DNA of 64,000 nt from Amyloporia xantha (Eukaryota; Basidiomycota; Agaricomycetes; Polyporales; Adustoporiaceae). The stretch covers positions 372,001 through 436,000 of the forward strand of contig JAYKKR010000026.1 in assembly GCA_036971615.1 (NCBI GenBank), in the 5' to 3' direction. The position numbers and the translations under genes were made by a program. Shown piece after piece: positions 47,642 through 59,444 of the stretch (position 1 is its first letter; every line of letters starts with the position of its first letter). Under the pieces are notes generated by a model. The model was not told where the DNA came from, did no database searches, and saw only the letters and a list, made by a program, of their open reading frames with translations.

Positions 47642-50600
47642 TTACTCTAGTTCATTCTTCAAGCTCCTGCTATGCTTCAACGTCACGAGCTTCCGCAGGA
47701 TCTCATCAAGAGGCACCATCTTTCCCTTTGCTTTTGTACCAACGTCATCGCGGTTGCGTACATTGACGGAGCGGTTGTCGAGCTCTTCTTGCCCGACGAC
47801 TAGTAGATAGCGACATCGAACATTGACAGTCAGTAGACGTCATTATAGCATTGTGGCAAGAGAGAACCATACCGAGAATAAAGTTGTACTGTGCGATCTC
47901 GCCATTGCGAATCTTTTTCGGCAGTGTGTTCTCGCCGTTGTCGACATCAGCGAAGATCCCTAGATCGGATAGTTTTTGTGCGACTTCAGACGCATACTCT
48001 TTCTGCAATGGATATTATCAGTACAGGCGAGTATCCACTGTTCTGAGACGGGAGAACTAACGTATGGAACAGCGACGGGAACAACTAGAACCTGACGAGG
48101 AGAAAGCCAGAATGGCCTGACAGCAGAAGATATCAGTCTCGTCAGCAGCGCGACTTTCACCATATATCTCACCATTTCCCGGCGAAGTGCTCAGTGATGA
48201 TGGCAATGAATCGTTCCAGACTACCCAGGATCGCACGATGGATGATGACGGGCCGGGACGGCGCCTTATCCGCGCTGGCAGTGTCGTCGGCACTGCGGTA
48301 CTTCAGGTTGAATCGTTCAGGGAGCTGGAAGTCAAGCTGGATGGTCGCGCATTGGAACGAACGGCGCAGCGCATCACGGATGGTGATGTCGATCTTCGGG
48401 CCGTAAAACGCGCCATCCCCAGGGTTGATCTCCCATTTACCCGGATATTGCTTTTCCAGAGCCATCTTCAATTGCTGGATGCGAGGGAGAGCGAAGTCAG
48501 GGCTGGAAAAGCGGAAGGAGCGGCTCAGGCTTGGTCACTCACGTTCTCGGCTTCGTTCCACGTCTCGATCGTGCCCAGGTAGTTGTCAGGCCGAGTGGAA
48601 AGCTCCAGATGGAAATCGAACCCAAACAGACCGTAGATATGCTGCATGAAATCGAAGAGATACCCGAGCTCCTCCTCGATCTGTCATTGAAGCCCATCAG
48701 TCAGCATCAGAGGCGGCTGGCTGCGAGCGTGCTCACCTGCGATGGCATGCAAAATACGTGCGTGTCGTCCTGGACGAACCTCCGCACTCGCGTCAGCCCC
48801 GTCAGCGCGCCCGAGGCCTCGTTTCGGTGAATGATACCAAACTCGGCCATCCGGATGGGCAGCTCCTTGTAGCTCCGGTCGCGCGAGTCGAAGATCAGAC
48901 AGTGGCCGGGGCAGTTCATCGGCTTCAGCGCCCACCCCTCCTTCTCAATGTTGAGCGTGAACATGTCGTCCCTGTAGTTCTGCCAGTGCCCGGACGTTTC
49001 CCAGAGCTTGCTGTGGTACATGTTCGGCGAGATGACTGCAAACAGGGTCACGAAAATAAGCGAAGGAAGAAGCGAGGCAGTCACCTTCTTGATAGCCTCG
49101 CTTGAAGTACTCAGACTGTAAAAGCGAAGTGAGCGATCCGAGAGGACGATTAGATAACGCAGAGTGCGCACCCGCATGAGCTCGACGAGAGTGTTGTAGA
49201 TCCTGGTGCCGTGTGGCAACCAGAAACAGCTACCAGGACTAAGGTCGTTGAAGAAGAACAGCTCTTGTTCCTGGAATTTCTATTAGCCTACGCGTCAACC
49301 AGCGGCCCTAAAGACAGACCTTTCCGATCTTCCTATGGTCACGTCGTGCTGCCTCCGCGAGGAACTCTTTATATTCGGCAAGCTGCTTCTTGTCCGGGAA
49401 CGAGATGCCGTAGATTCGCTGCAGAGAATCATTGCTCGGATCTCCGAGGAAATACGAGGCGGAGTTCTGCAAGAGCATAGACAGTGAGAGGGAAGTGGGC
49501 AAGTGACGCGCATTGATCTACCTTCGTAACCATGAACGCCTTGATCTTGCCCGTGTGAGGGATGTGGGGGCCGACACACAGGTCCACCATCGGCCCACAG
49601 CGGTACACGGTGGTCGACGTGCCATCGGGAATCTTCGACTCAATGAGATGTTTCTTGTACTTGTTGTACTACGTGCAATACAGTCAGTCCACACAACCTG
49701 CGCGGCAGCTTGAGCATGCAGACTCACGGCGAACATCTCGAGCAGCTTCTCCTTCGAAACGACGAGTCGCTCAAACTTCTGCTTCTCTTTAATCGCCACG
49801 TCGGAGAGCTTCTCCAGAGCGGGATAGTCTGCATTTGTGACGACCCTTCACGAAACATTCTCAGTCGAAGGGTTCAATGCGACACCGATAGATCTCACCG
49901 TTCGTCGATTGCCATTTCGTAGAAGAACCCTTCCTCCGTGGGCGGGCCAATACACAAGTGACATCCGTAGTGACGCTCCGCGGCCTCTCCCAAGACGTGA
50001 GCCGACGAGTGCCAGAAAACGCGCTTGCCTGAAGACTCGGATGAGTGAGAGGCCAGAATATCTCCACAGAAGAACAGCTTGAGCCTGAGAGACGCTCACC
50101 TTCCGGATGCTCAAAGTCGAGCAGCTCTAGGGAGCACGAGGCTTCGAGAGGTCGCTCCAGATCCCAGACGTCGCCATTCACCTAGCAGGAGTCAGCGAAG
50201 CGCACCACAGTCCCACAAATTCCCCACCTTTGCAATGACAATGCGATCGGCAAGACCCTTCGAGATCTCTTTTGCAACGTCCATCGGACTTGTCTCCCAG
50301 CTCGTTCCTTTGCGTTTTGATCCATCTGGCAAGGTGATTTCGATCTCCTGACGAGGCTGCGCTGTGTCCGAAGAAGTCAAGCATGCTCAACACCGCGTAA
50401 TTTCAATGTACACACATTTTACCCACTCGTCGTACTCGGCTTTCAGTTGGTCGAACATTTTGATACGGTGATCGAAGAACTCCGGAGGAGGTTGCAGCTA
50501 ACCAGTACGAGTTCAGCGTATGCACACAGTCCATAGTGCATGTACATGCCTCCAATGGTTGGCCAGTGGCCGCGGCACTCTTGTCCTTCTTGTCCTTCGG

Positions 50601-50783
50601 TTTCTTGCCTTCATTTGCATGGGGACCCTGTAACGCTGGAAGCTGCGCAGGCTGTGAAGTAGACGCGACTGGCGTAGTCATATTAGAGACTAGACGAGCT
50701 GTCGAATAGTGATGTCTGCAGGATTGGAGAACGCGGTGGTGGGCTAATGTACAAAGACGAGCTCGATTCAGCACTCGAAGCAT
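47642..50783 (-). CDS. THS1: Threonyl-tRNA synthetase, complete, probably dual-targeted
   Basis: The N-terminus ([20 protein letters not shown], then [11 protein letters not shown]) is a basic, Ser/Arg-rich mitochondrial presequence. A second in-frame Met (MTTPVAST) 34 residues later could start the cytosolic form. Domains follow in order: TGS ([19 protein letters not shown]), editing domain with [10 protein letters not shown], catalytic core with [10 protein letters not shown] and the motif 2 segment [20 protein letters not shown] then [12 protein letters not shown], motif 3 region ([20 protein letters not shown]), and the anticodon-binding domain ending KNELE. About 14 short introns interrupt it. 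This copy has the natural 3' end and lies next to CSTF2 in a tail-to-tail arrangement. Its 5' flank beyond about 85 bases is element E2a, so the original promoter has probably been displaced. Confidence 0.95.
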
Positions 50784-50866
50784 GAATTCAAGGCCGAGTC
50801 ACCAGCCTAGCGCTCAAATGAATCACTCGTCTCTCATGCCGATGAGATAAGATAAAAAGACGAAAG
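48773..50866. repeat. Duplicated ThrRS segment, copy A (the homology arm)
   Basis: The segment from motif 2 of ThrRS to about 80 bases upstream of the ATG recurs at 59562-61655. The two copies are identical from 48773 to about 49780, carry about a dozen substitutions from 49786 to 50405, and are identical again beyond. The right limit is estimated by comparing the element start with that of E1. Confidence 0.85.
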
Positions 50867-53800
50867 ATCAGCCACGCTCGCAGCCTCGATCGGTCGCTCG
50901 CTCACGACGCAGCCCGTCTTTCGCCTTCGATCGCGTCCCTTGGAGCTCCCTGCCATTCCGACCGGCCGTTCGCCTCAACAGCCATCTGCTTGCTGCATCT
51001 CTCCCTCTATGCGCATGCCTCCTGCCCGTCTCGCATTCACGGCTGCAGCTCATCTCCCTCCGCTTGCCGTCCGCGTACAGGTTAGAGCAGATACTCGACA
51101 ACGGTCAGTCTTCAAAGCTTCACCGTCCATCTCACGCAGACGCGATAGCACCGTGGTCCTATCATGCACCACCGCGTCCGCTCTACACGCTTGAATCACA
51201 ACGGGTAGCATGCACGTTCAGCTCCTCATCGCCCGGCTGTAGTGAGCTGACGATATATCTGATCTGTTCCCAGTCGAATACCAGCCACGGACAGTCCTTC
51301 CAACACAGCTCCCCTCTGCGTGCGCCGTCCGTTGATCGCGCCATTCGCTACACGTACATACACGAATCAGCCATGCCGTCAGGCACTCACACGATCCCCA
51401 GACCACCCTGCCGACAACAACAGCACGCTGTCAAGTCGGGAGCCGTGCAGCGCCCATGTCGAGCCCCGCCGGTCTCTGCTCCCAATCTCCGTCAACATCA
51501 TCCGTCAAGACTGACTCGTCGTTGCCCCTCCCGTTGCCCCTACGCGCCCCCGCCGTCCGGCTATCCAAACATGAACAATCGAGCTGCATTCTCCGTCCAG
51601 CCCGTTGCCCAGTTAAGCAGCGCGCTCGCCTCTTACATGCCTACTCACACTTACAGCACCTCGCGCATGCTGGCCACGAGCTAGCGCATGTCGTTCCGTC
51701 TGACAGCGGGGCGGACAGCGCTCGTCCGTTCGACGATCTCGCGCTGTCCGTCGGACTATGGGCGCGGTCCGTGCGCTGACGTTGACGGCGTTCACACCGT
51801 CCGGCAGCAGTCTAGCGCCAGCGCATGCTCTGTCTCAATACTGCGAGACTACCAGGGCGGGCTTTCTTCTTACGTAGGTAGACGGTGTTCCTCCCCGCCG
51901 TCCTCGAACAGCGCATCTCGTGCTGTCCGGCAGGGAGGTCGGGGGCGGCGTTCATTCAATGATCACACGCCGTCCGCCATGGACTGGGGGCCAGGCATCA
52001 TCTGTCGGGGGTGGTGCCCGTGGTCTCTGGTCTCGATGGCACACTGCTCCGTTCCAGAGGCGGAGCGGGGTCTACTACCGCGGCGTGTCGGTTGTGCGTG
52101 TGGGAGCCGTGCATCGCCGTCCGGCGGACAAAGCATGGGTGCGGATCCGGCTCAAGGAGCGCGCACAGGGCACTGACGACGCTCCAGTCGTCGTCGGAAT
52201 CGTCGTCTTCTGGACGATGCAGACTGCGAGAGCGCAGGGGCTGTCGTCTATCGCACATCGCCCGGTGCAGCTCGTATGCGGGAACGAGACGGCTCGCGTG
52301 CATCCGTCCAAAACGAGTCGAGGCCGTTGGCCAATCAGGCGTCTTGTGGGAGGTACCGACGCTGCACCTGCGGAGCGCATCAACGCGCATGCCCTCGTCG
52401 GACGAGGCATGGTGCGAGTGCTTCCCTGGGCGCAAGCGCGCCGACGTCCAAGTCGTCTACTGGACGATCCAGACAGCGCGCGGCCGTCCACCTGAGTCCG
52501 CTTACAGAACGGTACGTATCTTAACATCTACTTACTCTTTCGACTGAGCACTCGTGGTGGTTCGGGCGGGTGGCGCACTGCTCGGCAACAGACGGACGAT
52601 GCGTGTGGGCGCATCCGTCCGCGCCGTCGCTCTGTTACAGGACGCAAAGGTTGACGTCGGACGGCATAGCCGCGGCGCTGCTGTGGGGACAGACGTCCAC
52701 CCTGCGCTGGATGCGCTTGCCGATCACTCGATGAAAGCGGGGGACCGCGCTGGACGTCTCGCCCAGAGACACTGCAGGCGCGGACGTCTGCGACGCCGTT
52801 ATGTACCTGTCATGTAGTCTACACGAATAAAGTAGCAAACATATATCTGTTCAACGCGGTTAGCCACGAGTCTTCGGACATGTAAACAAAATGCGAGCTT
52901 ACCAAGCGCCGTGCGCGCTCGGGCGTGCTACCGCGATGCTGACTCCCTGCACCTGCAGTCGCCGTCCGTCGCTCTCGCTCGATCTCGATCTCGATCTCGT
53001 CCGAACCAGCGCGCCCGACTTGTCATGCGAAGCGTTCCATCCACGGGCGCAGACAACGTAGCACCTCAGGCTACATTCCGCGCGGGTGGACTTCGGAGGG
53101 TCTGGCTTCCGTTCTAGAGCAACAAACAGTCAGCAGTGAGTCCGACATACAAGATTTCGAATACACACGTACCGTACGCGCCGAAGAGTGCCGACGCCAT
53201 ACAAGATGCGGATGTCGACGTGTTCGATTTACATGCAGGTAAACTCGAGCACCGGGATAAGAACAGATATTCGAGATCATAGCACAGGCTCACAAGTTAT
53301 ATATATTATCACCTGGCAGACCCCGGCGTTCCGCGCGGAGATGTGCGAGTCTGAACGGATCGGGTAGAATCGCTAGCAGGGAGCATCAGACGAGTTCTCC
53401 CCGATTACGACAAGGGGCTACGTACGAACCAGGACGGCTATCCTTGATCGGCGCCTCACGTAGTAGGTAGCCGATGCTCGTTATTGGGTACGCGTGCTGT
53501 GAGGTCGTCCGGACTCGTTGCGGCGTTCGAGGTGTCAGCGAACGTCGAGGAAAATCGAATGTGATGCCTGACCGACGCGGCGTTAGCGTCCATCGCACGT
53601 TCAGCGTCCGTCGTGTAGGCATGAATGGCGGGCTAAAATCCTGAGTCACTCATCAGCTCGTCAGCACAACGAGAACGAAACGGGTCCGCACCGTGACGTC
53701 GATGAACGCGTCCCCGAGAGACGGAAGTGCGATGGAACCAGCGGCGAGCAAGGGATGCGGATAGCAAAGAGACGGAGAGCGGCGATGCTTCCTCGAGAGG

Positions 53801-53874
53801 CAGGAAGGGGAGAGGTGCTGAGAGAGAAAGGAGGAAGGAGAGGATACTGACCGTCACTCAACAACTCCCCCAGC

Positions 53875-53880
53875 TTATAA
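53875..53880 (-). promoter_or_regulatory. Conserved TATA box of the leftward E2a transcript
   Basis: The minus strand reads ggttataagctggggg followed by a C/T-rich leader, matching the E1 site at 17479. Confidence 0.5.
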
Positions 53881-56800
53881 CCTCCTCCAATCTCTCCTTC
53901 TCACGCTATACCCGCCCCATTCCCCACTTCCGCTTCCCCGTCCGCCCCAGAATCCTTGCGTCCAATCCCTTCCGTCGTACGTACGCAGCAACCGCTTCAC
54001 CCTTGGATTCAACGCCAAGTGTTCGGCCGTCACCTCTGCGTCAGAGGAAGGCAAAGTCTGCCGTGAAACGCCCGCGCGCGTATTCGCACGCGTGATCGAT
54101 CATATTGCGAAGTTGTTCGTTGCATGGTAGAGCGGCATTGTCAACACGTCTTCCCGGAAGGAAGACGGTCAGGAGGGCAGGATAACGGAATACGCTGCAC
54201 ACAGAGCGCATAGAAACGCAGTAATGCAGGTCCTACGTATGATGGGGGAGAAGCGTCGGTCAGCGTCCAGCGTCCGCAAGACGGAATGACAGGTGTAGAG
54301 CCTACCATTTCGGATACGATGAACGCATCTCTCGTTCATGCAGGAAATGCCCCCGAGTTCCTCTACTTTCGACCCCAGTGGCAGGGCCACGCGCATGTCG
54401 TCGTCCAGTCTGTATGTCCAGAAAGCTGTATAATTACATCAGTGGACGGCATACCGCTCTGCTAAGGCACGCGGAATTCGATGCACCGAGTTACTGTGAA
54501 CAGGCGAACATTCTGACGATCGAGGCGAGCGTCGTAATGACACCCAAGCGAGACGCCGCGTTACATCACGTCGCTTCAGTACTCAAGAACTCTTACGCAT
54601 ATGTGGTCTGCCGGATACCTGCTTTCACGCCGGCCGTCCGACGGCTTGTAAGCTACGGAGACGATCAACGTTGACAATTGTTCTCGTCGTGGTCTGTGCA
54701 GCAAAACAATATGTGATACAGACAGCAGCCCACTCCGTGAGTGAGCTGCTGGACAGAAATGAGAAACAACTTCATTCAAACGTGTGAACGAACGTACCTG
54801 CTTACTACCTGCGACGGACAATGCTTCTTCTGCCGTCACCACTGAGAATCGGAGCACGGACTATCAAGCCCGTGAAACCACTCAAACGGAGGGCCAATCC
54901 ATTCCCATTGGAACAGTAACGGGATCGAGCCGTACATCCGAACGGACAGAGAGCGGCTATTGGAAGGAGAATCGGGGGAGTACGTACGGATATCCTGAAA
55001 CGCGGACAAACCACCGACGCGATATGATGATCGAGCGCTGACCGCGAGGCAAACAAGTTAACCGATATCCTTCTCTTGTGTTCTTCGCTCGGGCTCGCCG
55101 CGAGCTGCATTGCTCGCAAGCCTGATGACACTGCGAACCGTTTGTACAATGTTCTATCAATTCTGCTCATGCTTAACTGTTGCTTCGTATTGTACAGTAT
55201 ATCTACTATGTTCTTAAAACCTGCAAGAGATGAGAACGGTATCAACGACATAGCAAATGGTGGAGTTGACGGAAGAGCACGCGCACTTAGCAGATAGGGT
55301 TGATGTACGTTTGACCTGCTACTGCTCCAGAGGTCCCTCACATGGATTTTTTGGCCCCTTAAATGTTGGCCAAGGATGCCGAACACGGTGCAACTCATAT
55401 CTGGACGGCAATATTGCGCGCTTCCCTAAAATATCGTAGTAGCAAAAACAAACGTGTAAGAATGATACGCACGTAATTGTGACGTTCAAGATCATCTAAG
55501 CCTGTGACGTTCAAAAGACCATGTAAGCGGCGTGCAGAGGCGGAGAAGGAGCGATCGACTCGGAGTTTATTGATCCGAGCTCTGGGACTCGGAGATGCAT
55601 GTGAATGCCACTGAATGGCCGAACTGGCACGAGAAGCCATAGATATCCGTAGTAGTTGGAGACTTGGAGCGCATTCAAGCCTGTCTTGCCCGCCGAACGA
55701 TGCTGTCAGGCTGTGAGCACTTCTAGAATCCAGCGGACTGTGGTGAAAACATATCATAGAGGGATTGCAAGAATGGATGAAGCTCTGAGTCAATGAACTT
55801 TGAATCTCTAGGTCGGACAAGCTTGCATCTCGAAAAAACCATCCATCTTATGTCAGAGAAAAAGAAGGACTTTGTATGTATGAAGCGTGGAAGTAAAACA
55901 CAGACATGGATGTCGAATATTGGATGCTGCTACCAGCGTCCGAACGAATTGGACGACCAAGCACGGCCTCAGTGAAGGCGAGATGCATTGGCTTAAGTAT
56001 TTCGCCCCAACGAGGACATTTGCGTCGAGATCTGAACGACCATCAATGCAGGAAGACAAGAAAACATCGTTTTCAGAGGAGAAAGCAGTCAAACTCGGAA
56101 GACGTCTGAGGACGTCTGTGGCTGAAGCCAAATCGGGATAGGCGTCTAATCGAGATCTCGCCGATCGCTCTCGCTCGAACTTCGTTTACTTCTCCTTCAT
56201 CGATGTCCTTCAACACTCTCAGTGCATCTACTGCACGGGCAACAAGCAACACATTCCTGCGAATATCGTGCTCCCATCTCTAACCTCATTGTGGACACCA
56301 CTTCCATTGCTATGTTACGATTCTACCACTACGAGATCTGAGCTCGGTACGCTACTACTAGGCCGCTTCCGCGAGTCAAGTTGCACGGTCCACAGCAGAA
56401 CTGAAGGCTTGCACATACCTTTAAGAAAGTTGATAAATGGATCATAATATGAATTTGTGTGTAACAGAACAATACTGTTGCACACATGGTCCATAGGTTT
56501 GTTATATCAGATGTGATATTGTCTTTGAAGCAATTTCGGCCTGAGTGTGTGCTACATTCGACATTCGACTTCCGGGATATGATCTTATCAAAAGCATTTC
56601 TCCTTTTGGACAGTGAAATCTTTGGCAGCAAGCGTGATGGAAACCCTAGTCCTGGGTCACTTATGAATTTGTCATTATGAGGTGAAACACCAATTTTTGG
56701 TAATTTTCGGAACAATGCAATGCCAAGCTGAGATAAACGTAAGCACAGTCTGAGAATTGTTTGAGGGTTTGTTGGCGGTTGCGGTATTCACACGGTAAAT

Positions 56801-56942
56801 TCAAAGAATTTAATTCCATCAAGTGGTAACCATCAGCATACCGAGCGCTCGGTGTATTTCACCTGGCCCATAGACCACCGACTTGGAACATCAGACCGGC
56901 TGCCTATGTGCCAAGTGAAAGGTCCGAGTGCTCCGCCGATTG

Positions 56943-57072
56943 ATATACATAAGGCCACTCACGGTGCGACAGCCAGCCCATTCTCCCCTATACTGCCATT
57001 ATGCTCGTACAGGCGAGTATCATATTTATTGTCTCTTTCTTAGTATCTACACCAGGTACTCCGAGAACTGTA
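56943..57072 (+). promoter_or_regulatory. Conserved TATA box and first exon of the rightward E2a transcript
   Basis: atatacataag at 56943 is followed by ATG at 57001, a hydrophobic N-terminus (MLVQASIIFIVSFLVS) and a GTAAGT donor at about 57070. Here the frame is open into the donor, unlike E1. Confidence 0.45.
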
Positions 57073-59189
57073 AGTGATATGAGTCATGTTAGCCTTGGGA
57101 CTCGAGCTGACCATAGCTTCCTACTGTAGCTCAAGACGATAAGTTGGCGAGAATCAAACTGCGCAGAGATGCGCTGCGATATGATCAGTCCTGAAGTCGG
57201 TCAGTCTCATCAGTGATTCATTAAGGTAAGCCGATTTACACGTGATCGTGTCCTGATTGGATGGCGGACGCGTCGTGCGCGTCGCGGCTCTGTTCTATCT
57301 AGTAGTAGACAGCACCTCCAGTACATGCTAGAAGCCGGACGCGATCGGCTTCCTTCGCTGGCACGCCCTGACCTAATGGACGATCGAGCAGTACGGTCTG
57401 TTTCTGATTCGCACCGGACGACTTGTGGGCGGCGCTCGGACAGGGCGTCCAACTTTGAACTCACAGGCAGTCCTGTAGCGGATGCCACCGTAGCTTGACC
57501 GGTCTCGATGGCCTGCCGGTTCAATGCGGGTACTCAGACTGTTTGGTGTCCTACGAGGGCTACGGTCAGTTGTGAATGACGAGGATCTAAGGTCCTAGGC
57601 GGCATGGTGAGTTTAAGTACTGTGTTCTGTTTCGAGTCTCCTTTAGGGTTGCGAGGCTGACGTCTGATCTAGATTGATGTGGCTCGACGTCAAACGGACG
57701 TGCGCAGACGCTGATCGACGAAGCGAAGGCAGGGAAGGTACTACTGTATTATCACATATCCCTTCGCTCTGGAGCTGATCTCACCTGCGCAGTATCTACA
57801 GTACCTACGGCATGCATATGAGGCTGCGCGCGTCGTCAGTGTGGGGCGCTCACAGGCTTGCTGCCCTCATTCGGCAAGCGGATGGTGTCAATGGAAGTGG
57901 ACGGTATCGGACGGCTGCCTAGCGGTCCTGTCGCTCAGGCAAAGCACGGACACGTTCCCCGTATGTTGATGAACCGGACGGCAGGGTGCGGCTAGTACTA
58001 CCATCCCGGACACGCCATGGTGGTCAGGGTGGACTGGATCCGACGGGTCCCTCGATCGGCCAAGCAGAGCAGTGACCGGCGTTCGGATGCGCATCCGGAC
58101 AGGATGCTTGACGTTAGATGAGCACGAGACATTGGACGACAAGGCAGGTACCTTGATTCGCGGCCTCTCGTTGGGGAACTGACTGTTCTTGTTTTGACAG
58201 CGCATGAGTTGTGGCTACAGGCCGTGGGTCACAAGGCGTGGGAGGTCAACGTTTCAACTTGCAAGCTGAGGCGAGGATCAGTGGTGTGAGCTGCTCGCAA
58301 CGGACGACATTACCTTGCGTCGGGTCTGCGCCGGACCGGACGGATCGAATGGACGATGTGTACAGTGGACGGCGCGGGACAGCTACATGAAGATGATCGA
58401 GCATGATGAGAGGCATCACATTCGATTCTTACGGGCACTGAGCACGTGTGCCGTAGGATCTGCGCGCTGGGTTGGGGCTTGCGCGACGTCAGTCGGGAAG
58501 ATGTTCTAAAGTACGTTGCTTCTTCTGATATGCTGTGTTCGCTGAGTGATGGCATTCGTAAGCTAGAGGTGTCTTCGTCGCCAGTCCTCCGCTATATGCT
58601 CGCGCGGTCCACATCTGCCCGAGTAGGCAGCTTTTGCACATCAGGTTCGCGATTACAGCAGGGAACGAACGGCGGATCGATGGACGCCGGGCGGGAGAAC
58701 GACTTGATTTGCCTAAGCGGCCACAATGGAAGGCGGCGTTGCTTCGCGTGCAGCATCGCGGCATATCCCAAAACGGGTAGATTGCAACGTCTGACTGCGG
58801 GCGAGGGGCCGGTAGTATGTGGGCTCCGCAGCTGAGAGGAGAGCGGAGAGTAGGGCGAAAACGAAGCGGCTGCTCTCGTCGTCCGTACGCGGGAGACCGA
58901 GCATTCGGATGACAGGTTGTGTGCGTTTTGCGTGAGCAGTGCGGAGAGCAAAGGGAGGGCACTATAGCGGCAGAAGACAGTAAGCAAACGGGCGCTGTAC
59001 TCAGTGCTTCAACGTACTAATTAGCACTGTCACAGGGGATTGAAGAGCCAAATCGAAGCTGTCCGAAAACGGACAGATTGCGCACTTCGAGATGGCTGGG
59101 CCATTGACGTTCGCACGCCTTGTGAGTGCGGGATGGTGAGAACAGACAACGATGAACGAGAGCGCGGTTTCCTCGAAGGGAAAGAAGGC

Positions 59190-59370
59190 GGAGGGGGTTT
59201 CTCAGGGAGGGAAACGAAGGGGGAGAGGGGGCATTGCGAGGAAGGGAAGTGAAGGGGAGGGAGGGTTACACAGTGGGGAAGGGGAAACAAGGGGAAGAGG
59301 GGGGCAGTTGCGAGGAAGGGGAAACAAGGGGAAGAGGGGGCGGTGGCGAGGAAGGGGAGAAAAGGGGAAC
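59190..59370. repeat. G-rich tandem repeat at the right end of E2a
   Basis: Repeated gaaggggaaacaaggggaag-like units. E1 has a shorter relative at 23340-23420 built on gagcaacgaaccgacaagga. Both lie 130-200 bases before the right end of the element. Confidence 0.75.
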
Positions 59371-59444
59371 GGCAACTTTTGATTTCTTGACGGACAGAGT
59401 GTGGGGAGGACTCTGCAATTTCTTGGCGGACAGAGGACTTCATT

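Noticed and set aside
50940..53100. Several overlapping 150-230-codon frames in the left part of E2 as protein genes
   Set aside because: They are open in many registers because of GC-rich, CCGTCC-rich DNA, often lack an ATG start, and resemble nothing I know.
55080..55140. ACEQCSSRRARA on the minus strand as a Zn2Cys6 transcription factor
   Set aside because: Only two of six cysteines are in place, and no linker or regulatory domain follows.
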